Positions 14,260-21,240 of a stretch of 23,094 bases of DNA are shown piece after piece (position 1 is the first letter of the stretch; every line of letters starts with the position of its first letter). A program made the position numbers and the translations under genes. This stretch comes from Bacteroidaceae bacterium (lineage in GTDB: Bacteria; Bacteroidota; Bacteroidia; Bacteroidales; Bacteroidaceae), in assembly GCA_900770665.1 (NCBI GenBank), contig CAAGKZ010000056.1:1-23094 (forward strand). Reading direction: 5' to 3'. The notes under the pieces are model-generated. The model had not been told where the DNA came from. It did no database searches and saw only the letters and a program-made list of their open reading frames with translations.

Positions 14260-15390
14260 ATGGCTGTTGAGATAGTAAAAGTAACCACTAAAAGGCAGTT
14301 GAAGCGTTTTGTGCGTTTCAATTACGAGCTGTACAAGGACAACCCTTATTTTGTTCCTGAACTTTTTGAGGATACTATGGGTACATTGCGCAAGGACAAG
14401 AACGCGGCGTTCGAGTTCTGCGATGCCGACTATTTCCTTGCTTACCGTGATGGCAAGATAGTAGGCCGCATAGCAGCCATAATTAACCCTCATGCCAACG
14501 AAAAGTGGGGTGTGAAGGCTGCCCGCTTTGGTTGGGTGGATTTCATTGATGACAATGAGGTGGTTGATGCCCTGTTCGCCACTGCCGAGGCATGGGCGCG
14601 TGAGCGCGGAATGACCGAGATTCAGGGACCGCTAGGGTTTACCGATTTCGACCCCGAGGGTATGCTCATCGAGGGGTTCGACCGTATGAGCACAATGGCT
14701 ACGATATATAATCACCCCTATTATCCCAAGCATCTTGAGCGTTTGGGGTATGTGAAGGATGTCGATTGGATTGAGTTCCTCTTTAAGGTGCCGGGCGAGA
14801 AGTGGCCCAAGGCGGAGCGCGTGGCTGCCATTGTGGAGAAGAAGTTCGGCTTGCGCATTGTGAGGGCAAAGTCATGTGCCGAGATTGCAAAGCGCTATGG
14901 AAAGGCTTTCTTTGAGCTGTGCAACGAGAGTTATTCGAACCTCTACGGCTTTGCACCGCTCACTCCAAAGCAGATTGACCAGTTTGTGAAGATGTACCTG
15001 CCGGTGGCCGACAAACGCTTGTTGTGTCTGGTGGTTGACAAGGACGATAATCTTGTGGCGCTTGGTATAAGCATTTTCTCGCTTTCCGAGGCTCTGTGCA
15101 AGGCAAAAGGACGTCTGTTCCCCTTTGGTTGGTGGCATGTACTGAAGGCTCTCTTTATAAAACAGCCCAAGAGACTCGACTTCCTGCTTGCAGCAGTGAA
15201 GCCCGAATATCAGAGCAAGGGTGCATTTGCGCTGGTGTTCAATGAACTCATTGGGCACTACATTGAGATGGGGATTGTTGAGATTGAGAGCAACCCCGAA
15301 CTTGAGTATAACAAAGATATGCAGAACCTGTGGGCCGACTTTGAGAAGGAGCAGCACAAACGTCGCCGCGCCTTCAAGAAAGAACTTTAA
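14260..15390 (+). CDS. GNAT-fold protein, YghO-like
   Basis: 376 residues from the ATG at 14260; a TTG nine bases earlier is in frame but less likely. The N-terminal half holds DADYFLAYRDGKIVGRIAAIIN, which fits strand, beta-bulge and helix of an acetyltransferase fold, and GFDRMSTMATIYNHPYYPKHLERLGY, typical of the YghO-like family of ~370-residue proteins. The C-terminal half has a second similar unit (LLCLVVDKDDNLVALGISIFSL...YQSKGAFALVFNELI) and ends in the basic stretch KEQHKRRRAFKKEL. Members are widespread in Bacteroidetes and proteobacteria and are only annotated as putative N-acetyltransferases; donor and acceptor are unknown. It is preceded by a plausible promoter and followed by a large inverted repeat, so it is probably transcribed alone. 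Confidence 0.75.
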   Translation: MAVEIVKVTTKRQLKRFVRFNYELYKDNPYFVPELFEDTMGTLRKDKNAAFEFCDADYFLAYRDGKIVGRIAAIINPHANEKWGVKAARFGWVDFIDDNEVVDALFATAEAWARERGMTEIQGPLGFTDFDPEGMLIEGFDRMSTMATIYNHPYYPKHLERLGYVKDVDWIEFLFKVPGEKWPKAERVAAIVEKKFGLRIVRAKSCAEIAKRYGKAFFELCNESYSNLYGFAPLTPKQIDQFVKMYLPVADKRLLCLVVDKDDNLVALGISIFSLSEALCKAKGRLFPFGWWHVLKALFIKQPKRLDFLLAAVKPEYQSKGAFALVFNELIGHYIEMGIVEIESNPELEYNKDMQNLWADFEKEQHKRRRAFKKEL

Positions 15391-15654
15391 AAACTGAAAG
15401 GTGAAAACTGAAAGGTGAAAACTTGTGCCAACGAGCGAAACGCAAAGCTTGCTTTAGTGTTTTACAGCGAGTGCAGCTAAGTTTCAAGCACACGAAGTGT
15501 GGTTAAAACTGAAACGTTAAAGGTGAGGGCTTTCCGCTTTAACCGCACTTTGTGCGCTTGAACCTGCTTCGCTCGCCGTGCAATTTGCAAGCTTAGAACT
15601 TGCATTGCGCTCGCTTACTCGCAGCTTTCCGCTTTCCGTTTTCCGCTTTCACCT
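15391..15654. repeat. Large inverted repeat made of two GCGAGTAAGCGAG copies (c and d)
   Basis: The left half (15391-15525, plus) runs from AAACTGAAAGGTGAAAACTG through GCGAGTGCAGC, GTTTCAAGCACACGAAGTGT and GGTTAAAACTG. The right half (15529-15654, minus) is its mirror: CTTTCCGCTTTAACCGCAC, TTGAACCTGCTTCGCTCG, GCTCGCTTACTCGCAGC and a CTTTCCG run. Purine-rich arms face pyrimidine-rich arms, so the whole gap between the GNAT-like gene and parE can fold back. The pyrimidine-rich end lies just before the parE start. Confidence 0.65.
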
Positions 15655-15668
15655 ATAAAAATAACAAT

Positions 15669-17627
15669 ATGTCCGAAGAGAAAGATTTGGAATTTAACGA
15701 GAACAGACCGAGCGCTGCCGATTATGGCGACGACTCAATTCGCCACTTGAGCGATGTGGAGCACATACGCTTGCGCCCCGGTATGTACATTGGTAAGCTG
15801 GGCGACGGCTCGCAGAGTGACGACGGTATATACGTGCTCTTGAAAGAGGTTGTCGACAACTGTATCGACGAGTTCAAGATGGGCTTTGGCAAGCGCATTG
15901 AGATTGACATTGTAGAGAACCACTCTGTGGCTGTGCGCGACTATGGACGTGGCATCCCGCAGGGAATGATGATTCAGGCAGTGAGCAAACTGAACACCGG
16001 TGCAAAGTATGACGACAAGGTGTTCCAGAAATCTGTTGGTCTCAACGGCGTGGGTCTGAAGGCGGTCAACGCTACAAGTACCCACTTTGAGGTGCGCAGT
16101 TACCGCGATGGCGTGGTGCGCATTGCAAAGTTCGAGAAGGGTATATTGGTGAGTGATACCACCGAAAAGACCAACGATGAGAACGGAACGTACATATCGT
16201 TCACACCCGACAACACTCTGTACCGCAACTTTGAGTACCGCGATGCATACATTGAGACGCTGCTGCGCAACTATACCTACCTGAACACAGGCCTGGCAAT
16301 TATGTTCAACGGCAAGCGCATTCTCTCACGCAACGGTCTTGTGGACCTGCTGAGCGACCGCATGACTGCCGAGGCTCTCTATCCCATAATACATCTAAAA
16401 GGTGCCGACATTGAGATTGCCTTCACCCATGCCCATCACCAGTATGGCGAGGAGTACTACTCCTTTGTGAACGGACAGCATACATCGCAGGGCGGTACGC
16501 ATCAGAGTGCCTTCAAAGAGCTTGTGGCGCAGACAATCCACGACTTCTTCTCGGCAAAGAACTTTGAGTATTGCGACATACGTAACGGTATTGTAGCTGC
16601 CATTGCAGTGAACATTCAGGAGCCGGTGTTCGAGAGCCAGACAAAGACAAAACTTGGCTCTACAACCATTGCTCCCGACCCGGGCAGCATGAGCGTGAAG
16701 AAGTTTATCAGCGACTTCATAAAGGAGGAACTCGACAACTTCCTGCACAAGAACCCCGAGGTGAGCGATGTAATTCTCTCGAAGATTACGGCATCGGAGA
16801 AGGAGCGCAAGGAGCTTGCCGGCCTCACCAAACAGGTGCGCGAGAAGGCGAAGAAGGTGAACCTCCACAACCGCAAGCTACGCGACTGCCGCATACACTA
16901 CAACGATGCCAAGGGCGACCGCTTGGACGAGAGTTGCATTTTCATCACCGAGGGTGACTCGGCCAGCGGTTCAATTACCAAGAGCCGCGATGCCAATACG
17001 CAGGCTGTATTCAGTCTGCGCGGTAAACCGCTCAACTGTTTTGGCCTTAGCCGCGCCGTGGTGTACCAGAACGAGGAGTTCAACCTGCTGCAGGCGGCGC
17101 TGAACATAGAGGATGGCCTTGAGGGCTTGCGATATAACAAGGTTATTGTGGCTACCGATGCCGATGTGGACGGAATGCACATACGCTTGTTGATGATAAC
17201 ATTCTTCCTGCAGTTCTTCCCCGAACTCATCAAGAAGGGACACGTTTATATATTGCAGACACCGCTGTTCCGTGTGCGCAACAAACGCAAACTGCCACGT
17301 GGCAAGAAAGGTGCCGAGGAACGCAGCAAAGGACAGAAAGGTGACTTTGAGACAATTTACTGCTATAGCGATGAGGAGCGTATTGCTGCGATAGAGAAAC
17401 TCTCGCCGAACCCCGAAATTACACGATTCAAGGGTCTTGGAGAGATTTCGCCCGATGAGTTCCGCAACTTCATAGGCCCTGATATGCGACTGGAGCGTGT
17501 TGAACTGCACAAGGACGACAAGGTAGAGGATTTGCTTGCCTACTACATGGGCAAGAATACCATGGAACGCCAGAACTTCATCATTGACAACCTGGTTGTC
17601 GAGGAGGACAAACCCGACGAAGAGTAA
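15669..17627 (+). CDS. parE: DNA topoisomerase IV subunit B (ParE)
   Basis: ATPase and TOPRIM subunit that, with ParC, unlinks daughter chromosomes. 652 residues from the ATG at 15669; earlier in-frame codons are repeat sequence. The GHKL ATPase domain has the catalytic base E60 in EVVDN, GRGIP (93-97), the loop VGLNGVGLKAVNATS (123-137) and the QTK loop at Q324-K326. The TOPRIM domain has FITEGDSASGS with E428 and ATDADVDGMH with D497/D499. ITRFKGLGEI (584-593) is the B-subunit signature. It is ParE rather than GyrB by length and by lacking the GyrB insert. Residues 542-561 (LPRGKKGAEERSKGQKGDFE) look like a 20-residue basic insertion between RNKRK and TIYCYSDEE, which I expect to be adjacent in relatives. 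coaD and the protease follow, separated by an inserted repeat array. Confidence 0.93.
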   Translation: MSEEKDLEFNENRPSAADYGDDSIRHLSDVEHIRLRPGMYIGKLGDGSQSDDGIYVLLKEVVDNCIDEFKMGFGKRIEIDIVENHSVAVRDYGRGIPQGMMIQAVSKLNTGAKYDDKVFQKSVGLNGVGLKAVNATSTHFEVRSYRDGVVRIAKFEKGILVSDTTEKTNDENGTYISFTPDNTLYRNFEYRDAYIETLLRNYTYLNTGLAIMFNGKRILSRNGLVDLLSDRMTAEALYPIIHLKGADIEIAFTHAHHQYGEEYYSFVNGQHTSQGGTHQSAFKELVAQTIHDFFSAKNFEYCDIRNGIVAAIAVNIQEPVFESQTKTKLGSTTIAPDPGSMSVKKFISDFIKEELDNFLHKNPEVSDVILSKITASEKERKELAGLTKQVREKAKKVNLHNRKLRDCRIHYNDAKGDRLDESCIFITEGDSASGSITKSRDANTQAVFSLRGKPLNCFGLSRAVVYQNEEFNLLQAALNIEDGLEGLRYNKVIVATDADVDGMHIRLLMITFFLQFFPELIKKGHVYILQTPLFRVRNKRKLPRGKKGAEERSKGQKGDFETIYCYSDEERIAAIEKLSPNPEITRFKGLGEISPDEFRNFIGPDMRLERVELHKDDKVEDLLAYYMGKNTMERQNFIIDNLVVEEDKPDEE

Positions 17628-17637
17628 ATACTCAAAA

Positions 17638-18720
17638 TACTCTCCCTCTTGAGCAAGAGGGAGTACGGCTTTAGCCGGGTAGGAGTTGAAATTGTGGCGT
17701 GTGATTGTTGGGAACTCCCTCCGAGGCTTTGCCTCTCGTCCCTCTTTCCAAAGAGGGACAGTTGTGGTTGCTTGGGTGGGAGTTGGAATTTGTTTAGTTG
17801 AAGTGTTTGTGGAATATAATAGAAGTGTAAATAAGAAAGAGATTAAAGGACTGAGACGAAACTTGCGTAACAATATGACACCTGCTGAGGTGGCTTTATG
17901 GCTCAAACTTAAAGCAGGGAAGTTAGATGGCTCTGCATGGAGACGGCAGTTTTCGGTAGGTAATTTTATTCTTGATTTTTATTGCCCTAAATGTAAATTG
18001 TGTGTGGAACTTGACGGTAACGACCATTTTACCATGCAGGGTGATACACGTGATTTAGAAAGGACTGAGTTCCTGAATTCATGCGGAATACGTGTTTTAC
18101 GCTTTGAGAATAATGATGTCTGGAATAATATAGATGGTGTTCTTGACGTTATAAGGAAAGAGATTGCTAAATAATAGCATATAAATACTCTGCCTCTTTT
18201 TAAAGAGGAAGTACCCGCAGGGGTAGGAGTTGAAAACTATAGCATGTGATTGTTGGGAACTCCCTCCGAGGCTTTGCCTCTCGTCCCTCTTCGCAAAGAG
18301 GGACAGTTATGATGGTCGGGTAGGAATTGAAGACTGTAGCATGTATTTGTGGGAACTCCTTCGCTCAAAAGGACTCTGCCTCTTTTTAAAGAGGAAGTAC
18401 CCGCAGGGGGTAGGAGTTGAAAACTATAGCATGTGATTGTTGGGAACCCCCTCCGAGGCTTTGCCTCTCGTCCCTCTTCGCAAAGAGGGACAGTTATGGT
18501 TGCTTGGGTAGGAGTTGAAATTTGTAGCGTGTGTTTACGGGAACTCCCTCGCTCAAAAGAACTCTCCCTCTTGTGCAAGAGGGAGTACCCGCAAGGGGGT
18601 GGGAGTTGGGAATGTGGAATTTGGTTGTCAAACTCCCTCCGAGGCTTTGCCTCTCGTCCCTCTTTGAAAAGAGGGACAGTTCGGGTAGGAGTTGGGAAAT
18701 TTAGAAGATTGATAAAAGGA
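17638..18720 (+). repeat. Four-unit ~187-bp tandem array of hairpins around a DUF559 gene
   Basis: Hairpin A (CTCCCTCTTG-ag-CAAGAGGGAG type) lies at 17642, 18188, 18374 and 18564. Hairpin B (GTCCCTCTTT-cc-AAAGAGGGAC type), always preceded by CCGAGGCTTTGCCTCTC, lies at 17738, 18283, 18470 and 18656. Spacings are 186-190 bases between units 2, 3 and 4. The first spacing is ~546 for both hairpins, that is, one unit plus ~360 bases, the size of the DUF559 gene. A GTAGGAGTTG box recurs between hairpins. The array fills the gap between parE and coaD. It ends about 5 bases before the coaD ATG region (GTAGGAGTTGGGAAATTTAG). Confidence 0.9.
17809..18174 (+). CDS. DUF559 (Vsr/PD-(D/E)xK-like) endonuclease-fold protein
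   Basis: About 121 residues from a GTG at 17809. The frame stays open back to 17686, but that part is hairpin-repeat sequence with no protein character, and no ATG precedes the conserved block. The domain runs from LRRNLRNNMTPAEVALWLKL (conserved Glu27) through RRQFSVGNFILDFYC (Asp56) and LCVELDGNDHF (Glu67, Asp69, His73) to IRVLRFENNDVWNN, the order of the DUF559 family, related to Vsr and other very short patch repair-like nucleases. Cleavage activity is inferred from fold; targets are unknown. It sits inside the first unit of a tandem hairpin array, in phase with it, between parE and coaD. GC content and A-rich codon use (aga, aaa, tat) look lower in GC than parE. Start uncertain (GTG 17803 also possible). 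Confidence 0.82.
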   Translation: MEYNRSVNKKEIKGLRRNLRNNMTPAEVALWLKLKAGKLDGSAWRRQFSVGNFILDFYCPKCKLCVELDGNDHFTMQGDTRDLERTEFLNSCGIRVLRFENNDVWNNIDGVLDVIRKEIAK

Positions 18721-18725
18721 TTATA

Positions 18726-19166
18726 ATGGCTAAAACAGCTCTTTTTGCAGGGTCGTTCGACCCATATACGGTAGGGCATCATGCGCTTGTGGAGCGTGCC
18801 TTGCAGATGTTCGACAAGGTGGTTGTTGCCATTGGCTACAACAGTGAAAAAGGTGTGTCGTCGGCTGTTGAGGTGCGCGTGGCGGCTATTGCTGCCGTGT
18901 ACAGCGGCGACAGCCGTGTAGAGGTGCGCTCATATACCGGCCTGACGATGGATTTTGCGCGCGAGGTTGGAGCCGATGTGCTGCTACGTGGTGTGCGTAA
19001 CATAAAGGATTTTGAGTATGAGCGTGAGCTTGCCGACGTGAACAAGCAGATTGGCGGCATTGACACCGTGCTGCTGGTGAGCGAACCGGGATACTCGTCG
19101 GTGAGCAGCAGTGTGGTGCGCGAACTCATGCGCTACGGCAAGGATGTGAGCGATTTGATACCATGA
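18726..19166 (+). CDS. coaD: Phosphopantetheine adenylyltransferase
   Basis: Transfers AMP from ATP to 4'-phosphopantetheine, the fourth step of coenzyme A synthesis, in the cytoplasm. 146 residues, slightly short of the usual ~160. The nucleotidyltransferase signature GSFDPYTVGHHALVERAL has the conserved T-x-G-H (T15-H18). LLRGVRNIKDFEYERELADVNKQIGG and SVSSSVVREL are the second and third family blocks. Its ATG follows within a few bases of the end of the hairpin array. The usual neighbours (parE before, S41 protease after) fit a conserved Bacteroidales order as I remember it. There is no clear promoter other than what the array may contain, so expression could depend on read-through from parE or on the array. 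Confidence 0.93.
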   Translation: MAKTALFAGSFDPYTVGHHALVERALQMFDKVVVAIGYNSEKGVSSAVEVRVAAIAAVYSGDSRVEVRSYTGLTMDFAREVGADVLLRGVRNIKDFEYERELADVNKQIGGIDTVLLVSEPGYSSVSSSVVRELMRYGKDVSDLIP

Positions 19167-19168
19167 TG

Positions 19169-19344
19169 GAACTGAAAGCGGAAAACGGAAAACGGAAAGG
19201 TGAAAGCGGAAAACTGCGGTTAAGCGAGTGCAGAGCGCAAGTTTACTTGGTGCTATGCCGAGCGTGAGCAGTTTCAATCGCAAGCAGTGCGGTTAAAGGT
19301 GAAAGCGGAAAGGTTAAAGGTGAAAGCGGAAAGGTGAAAGCGAA
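19169..19344 (+). repeat. GCGAGTAAGCGAG repeat, copy e, with GGTGAAAGCGGAAA runs
   Basis: Begins with about four short purine units (ACTGAAAGCGGAAAACGG...), continues with TTAAGCGAGTGCAGAGCGC, AAGTTTACTTGG, GCCGAGCGTGAGCAGTTTCAA and AGTGCGGTTAAAGG, and ends in three GGTGAAAGCGGAAA-type units. Both flanks are purine-rich on the plus strand, unlike the inverted pair at 15391-15654. It covers nearly all of the coaD-protease gap. Confidence 0.65.
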
Positions 19345-19372
19345 ACTATTTGAAAAAGAAAACAGAAAATAT

Positions 19373-20959
19373 ATGAAAAAACTATTTCTTCTTGCAGCGG
19401 TTATGCTGCTGACAATAGGTGCAAAGGCGCAGCAGATGCCTGAGCACATTATCAAACTGATGTATGCCGGCAACATCATCGAGAACTTCTATGTAGACGA
19501 TGCCGACAGTGACAAGATTACCGAAGAGGGTATAAAGGCAATGCTAAAGACTCTTGACCCGCACTCTACATACACCGACCCAAAGGAAACAAAGTCTCTG
19601 CTTGAGCAGATGGAGGGCAGTTTCGGCGGTATTGGTATCCAGTTCAACATAGTGTCCGATACCCTGTATGTAATACAGACAACCAACAACGGCCCGTCGG
19701 AGCGTGCTGGCATTCTCCCCGGTGACAGGATTATTGCCGTGAATGATACTGCCATTGCGGGTGTGAAGATGGACCGTGCCGACATCATGTCGCGCCTGCG
19801 CGGCGAGAAGGGCACAAAGGTTGAAATTGATGTCATGCGCCGCGGCATTGACCGCAAGCTGCACTTCAGCCTGGTACGTGACGACATCAGCACCGAGACC
19901 GTGGACGTGGCTTATATGATTGACAAGAAGAACGGATATATACGCATAAACACATTCGGAGCAAAGACTCACGACGAGTTTGTGGCAAAGCTCGATTCGC
20001 TCAAGAAGTGCGGCATGAAGAACCTTATCCTTGACCTCAGCGGCAACGGCGGCGGTTACTTGACTGCGGCAGTGGGTATTGCCGGCGAACTCATTGACGA
20101 GGCAAAACTGGTGGTTTATACCGAGGGAAAGAAGAATCCGCGTTTCGACTATCTCTCAATGGGCGAGGGCAGGTTCCGCAAGGGTAATCTTGTTGTCATT
20201 GTTGACGAGACATCGGCATCGGCATCGGAAATCCTTGCCGGTGCAGTGCAGGATTGGGATCGTGGTATCATCGTAGGTCGCCGCACATTCGGCAAGGGAT
20301 TGGTGCAGCGTCCGTTCCAGTTGCCCGACGGTTCAATGATTCGTCTTACCATTGCACGTTATTACACCCCAACCGGCCGTTGCATTCAGAAACCTTACGG
20401 TGGAGACTCGGTGAAGTACGAGGATGACCTGCTGAACCGTTATAACAAGGGTGAGATGACAAGTGCCGACAGCATTCATTTCCCCGATTCGCTGAAGACA
20501 TATACCCTGCGCCTGCAGCGCCCTGTGTATGGCGGTGGCGGCATCATGCCCGACTACTTTGTACCGGTTGACACTGCGCGCTACACAAAGTATCACCGTG
20601 CATTGGCTGCAAAGGGTAGCATAATACAGACTTCGCTGCGTTACATTGACGACAACCGCGAGAAGCTCCTTGCCGAGTATCCAACGGTGGAGGATTTCGA
20701 AGCGCGATTTGAGGTGAATGATGCTTTTGTAGAGATGCTCAAGCAGCAGGGTGTGATGGATAGTGTGAAACTTGAGGGTGGTGACGAGGAGTTCCAGCGC
20801 TCGCTTCCTGAAATAAAGTTGCAGTTGAAGCAGCTTGTGGCACGCGACCTATGGGATATGAGCGATTTCATGAAGCTTTACAACAAGAATAACGATATAT
20901 TCAAAAAGGCGTATGAGCTGATTAAGGAGAAGAAGTTTGAGGAGTTGATGATAAAGTGA
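19373..20959 (+). CDS. S41 family C-terminal processing protease with PDZ domain
   Basis: Periplasmic serine protease of the Ctp/Prc type that trims or degrades proteins from the C-terminus. 528 residues from the ATG at 19373, which gives the signal peptide MKKLFLLAAVMLLTIGAKAQ; a GTG 39 bases earlier lies in repeat sequence. The PDZ domain is about 75-170 (GGIGIQF, ERAGILPGDRIIAVND). The protease core has NLILDLSGNGGGYL (217-230), the nucleophile S283 in DETSASASEILAG and the general base K308 in RRTFGKGLVQ; the Ser-Lys spacing of 25 equals that of E. coli Prc and algal CtpA. The C-terminal ~150 residues (DIFKKAYELIKEKKFEELMIK end) are the helical extension common in Bacteroidetes members. 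A strong terminator follows immediately. Confidence 0.92.
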   Translation: MKKLFLLAAVMLLTIGAKAQQMPEHIIKLMYAGNIIENFYVDDADSDKITEEGIKAMLKTLDPHSTYTDPKETKSLLEQMEGSFGGIGIQFNIVSDTLYVIQTTNNGPSERAGILPGDRIIAVNDTAIAGVKMDRADIMSRLRGEKGTKVEIDVMRRGIDRKLHFSLVRDDISTETVDVAYMIDKKNGYIRINTFGAKTHDEFVAKLDSLKKCGMKNLILDLSGNGGGYLTAAVGIAGELIDEAKLVVYTEGKKNPRFDYLSMGEGRFRKGNLVVIVDETSASASEILAGAVQDWDRGIIVGRRTFGKGLVQRPFQLPDGSMIRLTIARYYTPTGRCIQKPYGGDSVKYEDDLLNRYNKGEMTSADSIHFPDSLKTYTLRLQRPVYGGGGIMPDYFVPVDTARYTKYHRALAAKGSIIQTSLRYIDDNREKLLAEYPTVEDFEARFEVNDAFVEMLKQQGVMDSVKLEGGDEEFQRSLPEIKLQLKQLVARDLWDMSDFMKLYNKNNDIFKKAYELIKEKKFEELMIK

Positions 20960-20964
20960 TAAAG

Positions 20965-21000
20965 AAAAGACGATTGGTTCAATGAACCAATCGTCTTTTT
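20965..21000 (+). terminator. Terminator of the S41 protease gene
   Basis: Arms AAAAGACGATTGGTTCA (20965-20981) and TGAACCAATCGTCTTTT (20983-20999) are perfect and followed by another T, starting 5 bases after the stop. Confidence 0.92.
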
Positions 21001-21006
21001 ATAAAT

Positions 21007-21171
21007 AACGTGAGTTCGATATAATCTAAATCAAATCGCGAACCTGTCATCCCGACAGAGCGTAGCGACGAGGGATCTCAAAAATATCGTAAAATAAGAG
21101 ATCTCTCACGTACGTTCGAGATGACAAAACACGCTAAATTTTAGTATAAATTCTTATATCGAACTCACGTT
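21007..21171. mobile_element. MITE-like element with 18-bp perfect terminal inverted repeats
   Basis: AACGTGAGTTCGATATAA (21007-21024) and TTATATCGAACTCACGTT (21154-21171) are exact inverted repeats 165 bases apart end to end. AAAT flanks both sides (21003-21006 and 21172-21175), a candidate 4-bp target duplication. Inside, from TGTCAT (21045) to ATGACA (21126), is a second inverted structure of REP type (ATCCCGACAGAGCG...GGGATCTC / GAGATCTCTC...GAGATGACA). It encodes no protein. The ends are unlike any IS family I can name. Confidence 0.65.
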
Positions 21172-21179
21172 AAATAGCA

Positions 21180-21225
21180 AAAGGCCTTTGTAGGGCTAAA
21201 AAGGCCAAAGGGGTGGCAAGCGTGA
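21180..21225. repeat. Fragment of the GGCC-rich repeat family
   Basis: AAAGGCCTTTGTAGGGC, AAAAAGGCCAAAGGGG and GGCAAGCGTGAC resemble parts of the ~280-bp repeat (GTAGTAAGGCCAAAAAGGC and GGCAAGCG). It is short and rearranged, so the link is tentative. Confidence 0.35.
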
Positions 21226-21240
21226 CATGCCAATAGCATC

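Noticed and set aside
17686..17808. N-terminal extension of the DUF559 frame
   Set aside because: The extra residues come from repeat unit 1 (hairpins and GTAGGAGTTG box), which recurs without a gene in units 2-4.
16971..17906. 311-residue minus-strand open frame
   Set aside because: Mostly antisense to parE, whose motifs are intact on the plus strand, and its start lies in hairpin-array sequence.
17638..18720. CRISPR array
   Set aside because: Units are ~187 bases with two hairpins and near-identical content throughout; there are no short repeats with unique spacers and no cas genes.
18237..18782. 181-residue minus-strand open frame between DUF559 and coaD
   Set aside because: It is a translation of the tandem hairpin units (repeated PSLRRGTRGKAS-like strings) and runs into coaD; the periodicity explains the absence of stops.
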